The notes under the pieces were generated by a model. That model did not search any database. It was not told the origin of the DNA and saw nothing but the letters and a program-made list of their open reading frames with translations. Shown piece by piece: positions 11,355-23,803 of a stretch of DNA of 64,000 nt. Origin of the DNA: Paracoccus zeaxanthinifaciens ATCC 21588 (GTDB lineage: Bacteria; Pseudomonadota; Alphaproteobacteria; Rhodobacterales; Rhodobacteraceae); contig NZ_ATUJ01000004.1 in NCBI RefSeq assembly GCF_000420145.1, positions 124,001 to 188,000 of the forward strand. The letters are read 5' to 3'. Position 1 is the stretch's first letter. Each line of letters starts with the position of its first letter. Made by a program: the position numbers and the translations under genes.

Positions 11355-12281
11355 ATGCCCATCACCCTGAACGAGAACCTTCCCGCCTATCGCATCCTGT
11401 CGGACGAAGGGGTGATGGTGATGTCGCCGGGGCGTGCGGCCACGCAGGACATCCGCCCCCTGCGCATCGGGCTGCTGAACCTGATGCCCAAGAAGATCCA
11501 GACCGAGAACCAGTTCGCCCGCGTCATCGGCGCCACGCCCCTGCAGATCGACTTCCAGCTGATCCGCATGTCGGACCACGAAAGCCGCAACACCGCTGCC
11601 GACCACATGGAGAGCTTCTATCGCCCCTTCCGCGATGTCGAGGCCACGGGCGAGAAGTTCGACGGGCTGGTCATCACCGGCGCCCCGATCGAGCAGCTGC
11701 CCTTCGCGGACGTGACCTATTGGGACGAGCTGGAGCGCGTCTTCGCCTGGACCCAGACCCATGTGCATTCTACCTTCGGCGTCTGCTGGGGGGGCATGGC
11801 GATGGCCTGGCATTTCCACCGGCTGGAAAAGCACCTGCTGGACGCCAAGGCCTTCGGCTGCTTCCGCCACCAGAACCTGCAACCGGCATCGCCCTATCTG
11901 CGCGGCTTCTCGGACGATGTGCTGGTCCCCGTCAGCCGCTGGACCGAGATCCGGCAGGAGGATGTCGACGCCCGCCCCGACCTGACGACCCTGCTGGCCA
12001 GCCCCGAGGTCGGCCCCTGCCTGCTGTCGGACCCGAAGCACCGCGCGCTCTATGTCTTCAACCATTTCGAATATGACAGCACGACGCTGAAGGACGAATA
12101 CGACCGCGACGTGCAGGCGGGCAAACCCATCGACGTGCCGCGCAACTACTATCCCGACGACGATCCGACGCGCACGCCCTCGAACCGGTGGCGCAGCCAT
12201 GCGCATCTGCTCTACGGTAACTGGATCAACGAGATCTATCAGACGACCTGGTACGACATGAACCGCATCGGAGAGGGATAG
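11355..12281 (+). CDS. metA: Homoserine O-acyltransferase MetA, probably acetyl-CoA specific
   Basis: MetA activates L-homoserine for methionine synthesis. The 308-residue sequence has the family core: [16 protein letters not shown] near residue 44, the nucleophile Cys in FGVCWGGMA (Cys-144), and the His-Glu pair in FNHFEYD. In this family the residue equivalent to Gly-111 of the E. coli enzyme decides the acyl donor: Gly gives succinyl-CoA and Glu gives acetyl-CoA. Here the segment reads TGAPIEQL, with Glu, which predicts O-acetylhomoserine. The ATG follows the stop of the P-loop ATPase gene by one base. I found no SAM riboswitch in front of it. Confidence 0.95.
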   Translation: MPITLNENLPAYRILSDEGVMVMSPGRAATQDIRPLRIGLLNLMPKKIQTENQFARVIGATPLQIDFQLIRMSDHESRNTAADHMESFYRPFRDVEATGEKFDGLVITGAPIEQLPFADVTYWDELERVFAWTQTHVHSTFGVCWGGMAMAWHFHRLEKHLLDAKAFGCFRHQNLQPASPYLRGFSDDVLVPVSRWTEIRQEDVDARPDLTTLLASPEVGPCLLSDPKHRALYVFNHFEYDSTTLKDEYDRDVQAGKPIDVPRNYYPDDDPTRTPSNRWRSHAHLLYGNWINEIYQTTWYDMNRIGEG

Positions 12282-12284
12282 GCC

Positions 12285-13172
12285 ATGGTTCCGAAGGACA
12301 TGCCCGACATGCCGCTTGTCGGCCGCATCGGCGATTATCTGCAGAACGACGCGCCCAAGGCGATCCGCAAGGCCGTCGAGGACGGCGACAAGGACGACAT
12401 CCTGGACAAGGGCTATCCCTACGACGCCGAGATGTCCAAGGGCGACTACAACGACCACATGGACGCGCTGCAGGTGCAGCTGGTGCGCATGATGCATTGC
12501 GTGATCCATCGCGGCCAGCGCGTCGTCGTGCTGTTCGAGGGGCGCGACGCCGCCGGCAAGGGCGGCACGATCGAGCGTGTCCGCGAGAACCTCAATCCCC
12601 GCTCGTCCTACATCGTGGCGCTGCCCAAGCCGACCGAGCGTGAATCGACCCAGTGGTATTTCCAGCGCTATGTCGATCACCTGCCCGCCGCCGGAGAGAT
12701 CGCGCTGTTCGACCGCAGCTGGTACAATCGCGGCGTGGTGGAGCGGGTGTTCGACTTCTCGACCGAGCACCAGCGCAACGCCTTCTTCCGCCAGCTGCCG
12801 GGCTTCGAGCAGACGCTGGTCGATGACGGCGTGATCCTGGTCAAGCTGTGGCTGAACGTGGGCCGCGCCGAACAGCTGCGCCGTTTCCTTGCGCGCGAAC
12901 AGGACCCGCTGAAGCAGTGGAAGCTGAGCCCCGTCGATGTCGAGGGGCTGGCCCGGTGGGACGAATACACCACCGCCATCCGCGACACGCTGAACCTGTC
13001 GCATTCGCCCATCGCCCCCTGGACGGTGATCCGGTCCGACGACAAGCGGCGCGCCCGCATCGCGGCCATCCAGACCATCCTTCACGCCGTCGATTACGCG
13101 GGCAAGGATGCCGATGCGATCGGCACGCCGGACCCCAGGATCACCGGCGGCCCCGAGATGCTGGACGACTAG
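12285..13172 (+). CDS. ppk2: Polyphosphate kinase 2
   Basis: PPK2 transfers phosphate between inorganic polyphosphate and nucleotides. The 295-residue protein has the conserved core: Walker A in [13 protein letters not shown] (about residues 85-97), the lid-region residues [16 protein letters not shown], and Walker [15 protein letters not shown]. The C-terminal part has the KQWKLSP and RWDEYT segments typical of single-domain PPK2. The single catalytic module and extended N-terminus suggest the class that acts on nucleoside diphosphates, but that needs assay. It starts three bases after metA and is probably in the same transcript. The three-gene combination may couple polyphosphate or ATP regeneration with methionine synthesis, though this may only be conserved gene order. 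Confidence 0.93.
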   Translation: MVPKDMPDMPLVGRIGDYLQNDAPKAIRKAVEDGDKDDILDKGYPYDAEMSKGDYNDHMDALQVQLVRMMHCVIHRGQRVVVLFEGRDAAGKGGTIERVRENLNPRSSYIVALPKPTERESTQWYFQRYVDHLPAAGEIALFDRSWYNRGVVERVFDFSTEHQRNAFFRQLPGFEQTLVDDGVILVKLWLNVGRAEQLRRFLAREQDPLKQWKLSPVDVEGLARWDEYTTAIRDTLNLSHSPIAPWTVIRSDDKRRARIAAIQTILHAVDYAGKDADAIGTPDPRITGGPEMLDD

Positions 13173-13208
13173 TCGTTTTTCTTGCGCAGGCCACAAGCGG
13201 CGGCTAGC

Positions 13209-13229
13209 GTTCGGGCAATCAACCCGAAC
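13209..13229 (+). promoter_or_regulatory. Small perfect hairpin or operator before the solute-binding protein gene
   Basis: GTTCGGG at 13209-13215 and CCCGAAC at 13223-13229 form a 7-bp perfect inverted repeat with a 7-nt spacer, 17 bases before the start codon at 13247. It could be a regulator site or an mRNA leader hairpin. It is not a terminator, because no T-run follows. Confidence 0.4.
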
Positions 13230-13246
13230 CGAGAGGCCGGAAAAAC

Positions 13247-14287
13247 ATGCGCTTGCTGACCACCACCATCCTTGCGGCCTCGGCGGCCCTGCCGGCCTTC
13301 GCGGCCGATGGCGACCTGACGATCTTCGACTGGGCCGGCTTCGAGGTCCCCGAGATATTCCAGGCCTATGTCGACCAGCATGGCGACAGCCCGACCTTCG
13401 CCTTCTATGGCGACGACGACGAGGCGTTCCAGAAGATGGCCTCGGGGTTCCGCGCGGACGCGGTGCATCCCTGCAGCCAGATGGTCGGCAAGTATCGCGA
13501 CGCCGGCCTGATCGAGCCCTGGGACACCGACCGCATCCCGAATTTCGACAAGATCGCCCCGCGCTTCCTCGATTCCGAGGTGTTCAAGGACGATCAGGGC
13601 GTCTGGTTCATCCCGACCGACTGGGGCGCCACCGCCGTCGCCTATAACAGCGAGACCGTCCCGGCCGAGGATGTGGCCAGCCTGCAGGTCTTCACCGACC
13701 CGAAATACCAGGGCCGCACCTCGTTGCCCGACAGCGCGGACGACGTCTGGGCGCTGGCCTATCTGGCGACCGGCACGACCGACTGGACCGATGTCAGCGA
13801 CGAACAGTTCCAGGCCGCCGCCGACTGGCTGCGCCAGGCGCATCAGAACGTCGCCGCATACTGGGCCGACCCGTCCGAACAGGCGCAGCTGATGGCCTCG
13901 GGCGCGGTGGACGTGGCATGGTCGTGGAACGACGGTGTCGTCTACCTGCAAGAGGACGACTATCCCGTCGGCTTCCAGCGCGAGGCCGAGGAAGGGTCCT
14001 CGACCTTCTTCTGCGGCTTCGTCAACGTGAAGGACGGCCCGGGCAGCGAGGACAAGCTGTACGATTTCATCAACGCATGGCTTGCCCCCGAGGCCGGTCA
14101 GGGCCTGCTGGACGCGATCGGCTATGGCCACACCTCGACCGAGGCGATGGCCACGATCGAGGACCAGCCCGCCGTCCAGGAGGGTCTGGCCGATATCGAC
14201 GTGCCGGTCCTGGCCCAGACCCCGAACGACCCCGAGCAGCGCCAGCGCCAGCTGGCCGAGTTCGAGAAGATCAAGGCCGGCTTCTGA
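13247..14287 (+). CDS. Periplasmic solute-binding protein, polyamine/family 1 type (orphan)
   Basis: The 346-residue protein has a clean signal peptide (MRLLTTTILAASAALPAFA, cleavage after Ala-19 or 20). The mature part begins DGDLTIFDWAGFEVPEIFQAY, the usual opening of PotD/PotF-type spermidine/putrescine binding proteins. Further family marks are IPTDWGATAVAYN and the DDVWALAYL region of the hinge. Such proteins deliver ligand to an ABC importer, but no permease or ATPase gene adjoins it, so it must pair with a transporter elsewhere or act as a sensor. The ligand, a polyamine or another amine, is inferred from family resemblance. Confidence 0.85.
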   Translation: MRLLTTTILAASAALPAFAADGDLTIFDWAGFEVPEIFQAYVDQHGDSPTFAFYGDDDEAFQKMASGFRADAVHPCSQMVGKYRDAGLIEPWDTDRIPNFDKIAPRFLDSEVFKDDQGVWFIPTDWGATAVAYNSETVPAEDVASLQVFTDPKYQGRTSLPDSADDVWALAYLATGTTDWTDVSDEQFQAAADWLRQAHQNVAAYWADPSEQAQLMASGAVDVAWSWNDGVVYLQEDDYPVGFQREAEEGSSTFFCGFVNVKDGPGSEDKLYDFINAWLAPEAGQGLLDAIGYGHTSTEAMATIEDQPAVQEGLADIDVPVLAQTPNDPEQRQRQLAEFEKIKAGF

Positions 14288-14298
14288 TCCCACCGTCC

Positions 14299-14324
14299 GG
14301 GCGGCCCTTACATGAGGGCCGCTC
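14299..14324 (+). terminator. Hairpin after the solute-binding protein gene
   Basis: GCGGCCCT (14301-14308) pairs with AGGGCCGC (14315-14322); two outer pairs (one of them G-T) extend the stem to 10 bp with a 6-nt loop. It starts about 12 bases after the stop codon. No T-run follows, so it could be a weak or Rho-assisted terminator or an mRNA-stabilising hairpin. Confidence 0.5.
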
Positions 14325-14403
14325 ATGATCTTCTGCAGAACTATGAATTTGCAGGCGGGTGGCTGGGGGCATATATCACGGGCTTCAAAGGAAAGGCCCC
14401 TGC

Positions 14404-15433
14404 ATGTCCCTGCCCCGATCGCCCGCCTTCGATGCGCTGAACCGCGCCGCCGATGAACGCATCCTGATCCTCGACGGGGCGATGGGCACGCAGATCCAGG
14501 ATCTGCACCTCTCCGAGGAGGATTATACCGGCCACGGGTCGGGCCATGTCTGCAGGCACCATTCCGAACATCCGCAGAAGGGCAACAACGACCTTCTGAT
14601 CCTGACCCAGCCCGACGCGGTCGAGGACATCCATTACCGCTATGCCATCGCGGGCGCCGATATCGTCGAGACGAACACCTTTTCCTCCACCACCATCGCG
14701 CAGGCCGATTACGGGCTGGAGAACGCGATCGAGGATCTGAACGTCGAAGGCGCGCGCGTCGTGCGCCGCGCCCTGGACCGCGCCACCGCGCAGGATGGCA
14801 AGCCCCGCTTCGTCGCGGGCGCGCTTGGGCCGACGAACCGCACCGCGTCGATCAGCCCGGACGTGAACGATCCCGGCTTTCGCGCGATCACCTTCGACCA
14901 GCTGCGCATCGCCTATCTTCAGCAGGCGCGCGGGCTGATCAAGGGCGGGTCCGACATCCTGCTGATCGAGACGATCTTCGACACGCTGAACGCCAAGGCC
15001 GCGATCTTCGCCTGCCAGCAGGCGATGGAGGAGCATGGCCAGGCGATCCCGCTGATGATCTCGGGGACGATCACCGACGCCTCGGGGCGCACGCTGTCGG
15101 GGCAGACCCCCACGGCGTTCTGGTATTCCGTCCGCCACGCGAACCCCTGGACGGTGGGCCTGAACTGCGCACTTGGCGCTGCCGCCATGCGCCCCCACCT
15201 GGCCGAGATGGCGGGCGTCGCGGATACCCGCATCTGCGCCTATCCCAACGCCGGGCTGCCCAACGCCTTCGGCCAATACGACGAAGGCCCCGACGACACC
15301 GCCCGCCAGGTCGCCGAATTCGCGGCCGAGGGGCTGGTGAACGTCGTCGGCGGCTGCTGCGGCACCACCCCCGACCATATCCGCGCCATCGCCGACGCGG
15401 TCGCCGCCCACAGCCCGCGAAAGGTGCTTGCCC

Positions 15434-15441
<8 letters not shown>
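14404..15441 (+). CDS. Methionine synthase, homocysteine-binding (N-terminal) subunit
   Basis: This 345-residue protein corresponds to the first module of cobalamin-dependent methionine synthase, the zinc domain that binds homocysteine. It begins with the [15 protein letters not shown] pattern and carries the three zinc Cys ligands: one in VGLNCALG (Cys-255) and two in VGGCCGTTP (Cys-318, Cys-319). The start is ATG 14404, behind an AAAGGAAAGG ribosome site. An in-frame start at 14359 has none. It ends inside the start of the next gene (8-bp overlap), which encodes the remaining modules, so the enzyme is split into two polypeptides. Confidence 0.92.
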
Positions 15442-18160
<2,719 letters not shown>

Positions 18161-18162
18161 CG

Positions 18163-18200
18163 AAAAAGGCCCGCGCATCGCTGCGCGGGCCTTCTTGTTT
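18163..18200. terminator. Bidirectional terminator between metH and betA
   Basis: A perfect 12-bp stem (18166-18177 with 18182-18193) and a 4-nt loop are flanked by an A-run on the left and a T-rich tract on the right. It can end transcription of both convergent units. Confidence 0.9.
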
Positions 18201-18206
18201 CAGGCG

Positions 18207-19862
18207 TCAGGCGCCCGGATCCTCGCGCAGCATCTGCCGTCCAAGGATGTGGTCGGCGGCCTTCTCGCCCGTCATGATCGACGGGCCGTTCAGATTGCCG
18301 TTGGTGATCCGCGGGAAGATCGAGCTGTCGGCCACGCGCAGCCCCTCGACCCCGATCACGCGCAGTTCCGGATCGACCACCGCCATCGGATCGTCCACCG
18401 CGCCCACGCGGGCGGTCCCGCAGGGGTGATAGGCCGATTCCGCGTGCTCGCGGATGAAATCGTCGATCTCGGCATCGGTCTGCGCGTGGTCACCGGGCTG
18501 GATCTCCTCGCCGCGATACTCGGCGAAGGCGGGCTGATCGAAGATCCTGCGCGTATGCCGGACGGCGGCGCGGAACTCGTCCCAGTCATCCTCGTGCGAC
18601 ATGTAGTTGAAGCGGATCTCGGGGGCCGCGTTCGGATCGGCGCTTTTCAGGCGCACGGTGCCGCGCGACTTGGACCGCATCGGACCGACATGCGCCTGGA
18701 ACCCGTGCCCCTGCGCGGCGGCCTTGCCGTCGTAACGGACGGCCAGCGGCAGGAAGTGGTACTGGATGTCGGGATAGGGCACATCCTCGGTCGAGCGGAT
18801 GAAGCCGCAGCTCTCGAACTGGTTCGACGCGCCGAGGCCCGTCTTCTGCAGCAGCCACTCGATCCCCACCCGGCTTTTGCCCAGCAGGTTGTAATAGGTG
18901 TACAGCGTGACCGGCTTCAGCGACTTGTACTGCATGTAGACCTCGAGATGGTCCTGCAGGTTCGCGCCGACGCCCGGACGATCCGACAGCGTCTGGATGC
19001 CGTGTTCGGCCAGGTGGTCGGCAGGGCCGATCCCCGACAGCATCAGCAGCTTGGGCGTGTTGATCGAGCTGGCCGAGACGATCACCTCGCGCGAGGCGAG
19101 GACGGCCTTGACCTGGCCCTTCTGCTCGATCTCGACGCCGACGGCGCGCTTGCCCTCGAACAGGACGCGGCGCGCAAGGCCGCGCACGACCGTCAGCTTG
19201 CCCGACTTCTTGGCCGGACGCAGATAGGCATTGGCCGTGGACCAGCGGCGACCCTTCCAGATCGTCGCCTCCATCGGGCCGAAGCCTTCCTGTTGTTCGC
19301 CGTTGTAATCGTCGGTCCGGGGCCAGCCCGCCTGTTCGCCCGCCTCGATGAAGGTGTTGAACAGCGGGTTCTTGCGCTTGCCGCGCGACACGTGCAGCGG
19401 GCCGCTGTCACCGCGCCATTCCGAGGTCTGCGCCCCGGTCGGATCGCCGTGCCACGTCTCCATCCGCTTGAAATAGGGCAGCACGCCGGCATAGTCCCAG
19501 CCCTCGGCTCCGCTTTCCTGCCAGTGCTCGTAATCCATGCGGTTGCCGCGCACGAAGACCATCCCGTTGATCGAGGACGATCCCCCCAGCACCTTGCCAC
19601 GCGGGGTCGCAAGACGGCGGTTCCCCAGACCCGGCTCGGGTTCCGAGCTGAAGCCCCAGTCGTAGCGCTCCATGTTCATCGGATAGGACAGCGCGCCCGG
19701 CATCTGGATGAAGGGGCCGATATCGCTGCCGCCGAACTCGATCAGGGTGACGGTGCGACCCGCCTCGGTCAGGCGATAGGCCAGCGCGCAGCCTGCGCTG
19801 CCGGCCCCGATGATGACGTAATCGGCGGTCGCCGCCGCCTTGGGCAGATCAGTAGGGTGCAT
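18207..19862 (-). CDS. betA: Choline dehydrogenase
   Basis: BetA is a membrane-associated GMC flavoprotein that oxidises choline to betaine aldehyde. The 551-residue protein opens with the FAD motif [13 protein letters not shown] (near residue 20), has the GMC signature [15 protein letters not shown], the second signature [16 protein letters not shown], and the C-terminal active-site region [10 protein letters not shown] with its His. ATG 19862 gives the usual N-terminus; the frame opens earlier at 19883 inside betB. It overlaps the betB stop by 14 bp and forms a betI-betB-betA operon on the minus strand. It ends at the shared terminator with metH. Confidence 0.95.
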   Translation of the reverse strand: MHPTDLPKAAATADYVIIGAGSAGCALAYRLTEAGRTVTLIEFGGSDIGPFIQMPGALSYPMNMERYDWGFSSEPEPGLGNRRLATPRGKVLGGSSSINGMVFVRGNRMDYEHWQESGAEGWDYAGVLPYFKRMETWHGDPTGAQTSEWRGDSGPLHVSRGKRKNPLFNTFIEAGEQAGWPRTDDYNGEQQEGFGPMEATIWKGRRWSTANAYLRPAKKSGKLTVVRGLARRVLFEGKRAVGVEIEQKGQVKAVLASREVIVSASSINTPKLLMLSGIGPADHLAEHGIQTLSDRPGVGANLQDHLEVYMQYKSLKPVTLYTYYNLLGKSRVGIEWLLQKTGLGASNQFESCGFIRSTEDVPYPDIQYHFLPLAVRYDGKAAAQGHGFQAHVGPMRSKSRGTVRLKSADPNAAPEIRFNYMSHEDDWDEFRAAVRHTRRIFDQPAFAEYRGEEIQPGDHAQTDAEIDDFIREHAESAYHPCGTARVGAVDDPMAVVDPELRVIGVEGLRVADSSIFPRITNGNLNGPSIMTGEKAADHILGRQMLREDPGA

Positions 19863-21294
19863 CGACGCCTCCCATCCCGACATAGACCGATTTCAGCTGC
19901 GAATAATGCTCGATCGCGGCGGCCGAGTTCTCGCGGCCCACGCCCGACATCTTGACGCCGCCGAAGGGCATCTGCACGGGCGTCAGGTTGTAGGTGTTGA
20001 TCCAGCAGGTCCCGGCCTGAAGGTTGCCGATGACGCGATGCGCGCGCGTCAGGTCCTGCGTGAAGACCCCCGCGGCCAGGCCGAAGCCCGTGTCGTTGGC
20101 ACGGCGCACGACCTCTTCCTCGTCGAAGAAGGACAGCGTGGTCATCACCGGGCCGAAGATCTCGTCGCGGGCGATCTCCATGTCGTCGGTCGCATCGGCA
20201 AAGACGGTGGGCGGGATGAACGCGCCCTCGCCCGTGCCGCCGCAGACCATGCGCGCGCCGGCAGCCTCGGCCCCCTCGATCATGGCGCGGATCTTGGCGG
20301 TCTGGGCCGCATTGATCATCGGGCCGTGATTGGTGTCGGGGTCCAGCGGATCGCCCATGCGGATGTTGCGCACGCGTTCGACCAGGCGGTCGAGGAAGCG
20401 CTGCTTGATGCCTTCCTGCAGGAAGACGCGCGTCCCGTTCGAGCAGATCTGACCCGAGCTGTAGAAGTTCGCCAGGATCGCCGCGCTGACGGCATCTTCG
20501 AGGTTGGCGTCGTCGAAGACGATCAGGGGCGACTTGCCGCCCAGTTCCATCGTGACATGGCGCATCCCCTCGGCCGCGGCGGTATAGACCTTGCGCCCCG
20601 TGGGCACCGAACCGGTCAGCGACACCTTGGCGACATCGGGATTGGTGACCAGCGACGCGCCGACCTGGCCGCGGCCTTGCACGACGTTGTAGACACCGGC
20701 GGGAACGCCCGCCTCGATGAAGATCTCGGCCAGCTTCAGCGCGCCCAGCGGCGTTTCCTCGGAGGGCTTGTAGACCATGGAATTGCCCATCGCCAGCGCG
20801 GGCGCGGCCTTCCAGCAGGCGATCTGGCTGGGATAGTTCCAGGCACCGATGCCCGCGCAGACGCCCAGCGGCTCTCGGCGGGTATAGGCCCAGTCCTGCC
20901 CAAGCGGGATCATCTGCCCCGTCACAGTGGCGGCAAGACCGGCGTAATACTCCAGCGCCTCGGCGCCCGAGGGCCAGTCGGCGACCAGCGTTTCCTGGAT
21001 GGGCTTGCCGGTATCCAGCGTTTCAAGGCGCGCAAGCTCTTCGTTGCGCTCCTCGATGATGCGGACGGCGCGCGACAGGATGCGACCGCGTTCGACCGGG
21101 GCCATCGCGGCCCATTCGACCTGCGCGCGGCGTGCGGATGCGCAGGCGCGTTCCACCTGCTCGGGCGATGCCTCGCGCAGGGTGGCGATGGTTTCGCCGG
21201 TAAAGGGATAGAGGACGGCCAGCTCGGGGCCTTCGCCCTCGACATATTCGCCGTCGATGAAAAGGCTGGCCTTGGGTTGTGCGGAAAGACTCAT
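19849..21294 (-). CDS. betB: Betaine-aldehyde dehydrogenase
   Basis: BetB oxidises betaine aldehyde to glycine betaine with NAD(P)+. The 481-residue sequence has the aldehyde dehydrogenase core: [20 protein letters not shown], the [11 protein letters not shown] cofactor loop, the general base in [11 protein letters not shown], and the nucleophile Cys in [12 protein letters not shown]. The segment [14 protein letters not shown] is typical of the betaine-aldehyde group. It overlaps betI by 4 nt (ATGA) and betA by 14 bp. Together with the choline importer on the other side of betI it makes a complete choline-to-betaine osmoprotection module. Confidence 0.95.
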   Translation of the reverse strand: MSLSAQPKASLFIDGEYVEGEGPELAVLYPFTGETIATLREASPEQVERACASARRAQVEWAAMAPVERGRILSRAVRIIEERNEELARLETLDTGKPIQETLVADWPSGAEALEYYAGLAATVTGQMIPLGQDWAYTRREPLGVCAGIGAWNYPSQIACWKAAPALAMGNSMVYKPSEETPLGALKLAEIFIEAGVPAGVYNVVQGRGQVGASLVTNPDVAKVSLTGSVPTGRKVYTAAAEGMRHVTMELGGKSPLIVFDDANLEDAVSAAILANFYSSGQICSNGTRVFLQEGIKQRFLDRLVERVRNIRMGDPLDPDTNHGPMINAAQTAKIRAMIEGAEAAGARMVCGGTGEGAFIPPTVFADATDDMEIARDEIFGPVMTTLSFFDEEEVVRRANDTGFGLAAGVFTQDLTRAHRVIGNLQAGTCWINTYNLTPVQMPFGGVKMSGVGRENSAAAIEHYSQLKSVYVGMGGVDAPY

Positions 21295-21857
21295 TTGAGG
21301 GTTTCCTCGAGATAGGACATGACGATGTTCATGGAGGCATCCGCGTCGGTCGGTCCCGGTGTCAGGACCGCGCGCAGGTAGACCCCGTCGATCAGCGCAC
21401 CGAGCGTCTCGGCGGTGCGTTCAGGGTGATCGGTCAGGCCCCGCAGGGCGACGATCAGGTTCGAGCGCAGGCGACTGCGATAGATTTCCAGCAAACGGGC
21501 CGCGTCCTTGTTGACGAAGGACAGGGCATAGAAATTTAGCCAAGCGCTGACCGTTTCCCGCTGGAAGTTCTGGGGCGCAAAGCTGGCCTGCACGATGGCG
21601 TTGACGCGACCGCGCGGCCCGTGGCCGGGCAGCACCTCGCGCACGGACTGGCCATAGACGCGCAGGATATAGCGCATCGCCGACAGGAAGATCTGCTCCT
21701 TCGACCCGAAATAGTGATGCGCCAGGGCAGGCGACATGCCCGCCCTCTTCGCGATCTGCGCCACGGTCACGTCGAGCGAGCCCGCACGACCGACTTCGTA
21801 GATGGCAGCATTGATCAGCGCTGCTTTTCGGATAGGCTCTGCGCCAAGTTTCGGCAT
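21291..21857 (-). CDS. betI: TetR-family repressor BetI
   Basis: The 188-residue protein starts [19 protein letters not shown], the usual BetI opening, followed by a TetR helix-turn-helix ([32 protein letters not shown], in two parts about residues 27-57) and a helical ligand domain. BetI represses the choline genes and is relieved by choline. An in-frame upstream start at 21995 would add residues unlike the family and run into the choX region, so ATG 21857 is preferred. The gene is first in the betIBA operon and divergent from choX, with a dyad operator in between. Confidence 0.94.
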   Translation of the reverse strand: MPKLGAEPIRKAALINAAIYEVGRAGSLDVTVAQIAKRAGMSPALAHHYFGSKEQIFLSAMRYILRVYGQSVREVLPGHGPRGRVNAIVQASFAPQNFQRETVSAWLNFYALSFVNKDAARLLEIYRSRLRSNLIVALRGLTDHPERTAETLGALIDGVYLRAVLTPGPTDADASMNIVMSYLEETLK

Positions 21858-21913
21858 TCCTGCACCACAAATCTTAAGATTTTCGTTGCTTTGCCGGGAC
21901 AACATAGCGTTAA

Positions 21914-21929
21914 TTGACTGACCAATCAA
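21914..21929. promoter_or_regulatory. Putative BetI operator between betI and choX
   Basis: TTGACTG (21914-21920) and CAATCAA (21923-21929) form an inverted repeat with a 2-nt spacer and one mismatch (the inverse of the right arm is TTGATTG). It lies in the 88-bp intergenic region, 16 bases before the choX ATG, and resembles BetI sites of enteric bacteria. One bound repressor could control both divergent units. Confidence 0.6.
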
Positions 21930-21945
21930 GAACAGGGAGCCAAAA

Positions 21946-22887
21946 ATGACCCTTTCGCGAATTGCACTGGCCGCCGCACTGGGTGCCGCAGCCACATTCC
22001 CCGCCGCCGCAGCCGAACCCGATCAGTGCCATACGGTGGTCTTCTCGGATGTGGGCTGGTCGGACATCACGGCCACCACCGCGCTGACCTCGACCGTGCT
22101 GCAGGCACTGGGATACGAGACCGAAACCCGCCTGCTGTCGGTGCCCGTCACCTATACGGCGCTGTCCACCGACGACGTGGACGTGTTCCTGGGCAACTGG
22201 ATGCCCACGATGGAGGCCGACATCGCCCCCTATCGCGACGAGGACACGGTGGACACGGTCCGCACGAACCTGACCGGCGCGAAATACACGCTGGCCACCA
22301 ACAAGGCCGGTGCCGATCTGGGCATCGCCGATTTCGCCGACATCGCGGCGCAGAAGGACGCGCTGGACGGCAAGATCTACGGGATCGAGCCGGGCAATGA
22401 CGGCAACCGCCTGCTGCTGGAGATGGTCGCGGGCGACCAGTTCGGCCTTGGGACCTTCGAGATCGTCGAATCCAGCGAACAGGGCATGCTGGCGCAGGTC
22501 GGCCGGGCCAAGAACTCGGGCGATCCGATCGTCTTCCTGGGCTGGGAGCCCCACCCGATGAACGCCCAGTTCGAGCTGACCTACCTGACCGGCGGCGACG
22601 ACATCTTCGGCCCCGACCTGGGCGGTGCCGAGGTGCGCACCAACACGCGCGCGGGCTATGTCGAGGAATGCCCCAATGTCGGCAAGCTGCTGTCGAACCT
22701 CGAATTCACGCTGGCGATGGAAAACGAGGTGATGGGCAAGATCCTGAACGACGGCCAGGACCCGATGGAGGCCGCGGCCGAATGGCTGGCCGCCAATCCC
22801 GATGCCGCGACCCCGTGGCTGGTCGACGTGACCACCGTGGACGGCAACGATCCGAAGGCGGCGCTGGACGCCGCGCTGGAAGGCTGA
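21946..22887 (+). CDS. choX: Choline ABC transporter, periplasmic binding protein
   Basis: ChoX captures choline in the periplasm for the ChoWV importer. The 313-residue protein has a signal peptide (MTLSRIALAAALGAAATFPAAAA) and the OpuAC-type fold. Motifs typical of choline-binding proteins are CHTVVFSDVGWSDITATTA, FLGNWMPTMEADIAPY and GWEPHPMNAQFELTYLTGGDD, the last two supplying Trp and Tyr residues for the quaternary-amine cage. An AGGGAGCC ribosome site precedes ATG 21946. The permease gene follows after about 65 bases, a gap that could help give more binding protein than permease. Confidence 0.95.
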   Translation: MTLSRIALAAALGAAATFPAAAAEPDQCHTVVFSDVGWSDITATTALTSTVLQALGYETETRLLSVPVTYTALSTDDVDVFLGNWMPTMEADIAPYRDEDTVDTVRTNLTGAKYTLATNKAGADLGIADFADIAAQKDALDGKIYGIEPGNDGNRLLLEMVAGDQFGLGTFEIVESSEQGMLAQVGRAKNSGDPIVFLGWEPHPMNAQFELTYLTGGDDIFGPDLGGAEVRTNTRAGYVEECPNVGKLLSNLEFTLAMENEVMGKILNDGQDPMEAAAEWLAANPDAATPWLVDVTTVDGNDPKAALDAALEG

Positions 22888-22954
22888 CACATCCGGACCG
22901 GGCGCGGCACCCGTCGCGCCCGGCAACCCGTTCCCGACAGGCAGAGGCGCGAAG

Positions 22955-23803
22955 ATGGAGCAGCTCACCCAGTGGGTCACCGACAACAAGATCCCGGTCG
23001 GCAAGACCGCCAAGGCCGTGTTCGACTGGCTGAACGCCAATGCCGCGCCGCTGTTCAACGCGATCTCGGACGCGATGGACGCGCTGATCGACGGCGTTCT
23101 GGGCGCGCTCGAGGCGCCGCATCCCTTCCTGTTCATCCTGATCGCGATGGCACTGACCTATGCGCTGCAACGGCGGATCTCGGTCTGCCTGCTGATGGGC
23201 GCGGGCCTCTTGTTCGTCCTCAACCAGGGATACTGGGAGGAAACGCTGCAATCGCTGACGCTGGTCCTGTCGGCCTGCATCGTCTGCATGGCGATCGGCG
23301 TCCCCGTCGGGATCGCTGCGGCCCACCGGCCCCGGCTCTATGCGTGGATGCGGCCGGTGCTGGACCTGATGCAGACGCTGCCGACCTTCGTCTACCTGAT
23401 CCCGGCCATCGTCTTCTTCGGCATCGGCATGGTGCCGGGGCTGCTGGCCACGGTCATCTTCGTTCTGCCAGCCCCGATCCGGCTGACGCAGCTGGGCATA
23501 TCCTCGACCCCCGCCGCCCTGACCGAGGCCGCGCGCGCCTTCGGCGCGACGCCCCGCCAGCTGCTGTGGAAGGTCGAACTGCCAAGCGCCCTGCCCCAGA
23601 TCATGGCGGGCCTGAACCAGACCATCATGCTGTCGCTGTCCATGGTCGTGATTGCCGCGCTTGTCGGCGCATCGGGGCTTGGGGTGCCGGTCGTGCGCGC
23701 CCTGAACAGCGTGAACACCGCGCTTGGCTTCGAATCGGGTTTCGTCATCGTCGTCGTCGCCATCCTGCTTGACCGGATGCTGCGCATGGAGGGCCGGAAA
23801 TGA
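22955..23803 (+). CDS. choW: Choline ABC transporter, permease
   Basis: The 282-residue protein has an amphipathic N-terminal region (MEQLTQWVTDNKIPVGK) and six or more hydrophobic segments. The permease motif EAARAFGATPRQLLWKVELPSALPQIMAGL (split EAARAFGATPRQLL then WKVELPSALPQI, about residues 191-222) is the cytoplasmic EAA loop that docks the ATPase. It is the glycine-betaine/choline permease type (ProW family). It overlaps the ATPase gene by 4 nt (ATGA), so the two should be made in step. Confidence 0.94.
   Translation: MEQLTQWVTDNKIPVGKTAKAVFDWLNANAAPLFNAISDAMDALIDGVLGALEAPHPFLFILIAMALTYALQRRISVCLLMGAGLLFVLNQGYWEETLQSLTLVLSACIVCMAIGVPVGIAAAHRPRLYAWMRPVLDLMQTLPTFVYLIPAIVFFGIGMVPGLLATVIFVLPAPIRLTQLGISSTPAALTEAARAFGATPRQLLWKVELPSALPQIMAGLNQTIMLSLSMVVIAALVGASGLGVPVVRALNSVNTALGFESGFVIVVVAILLDRMLRMEGRK

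Noticed and set aside
14288-14403. A SAM or SAH riboswitch before the methionine synthase genes
   Set aside because: No SAM-II, SAM-I or SAH motif is visible; only the preceding terminator-like hairpin and a normal ribosome site.
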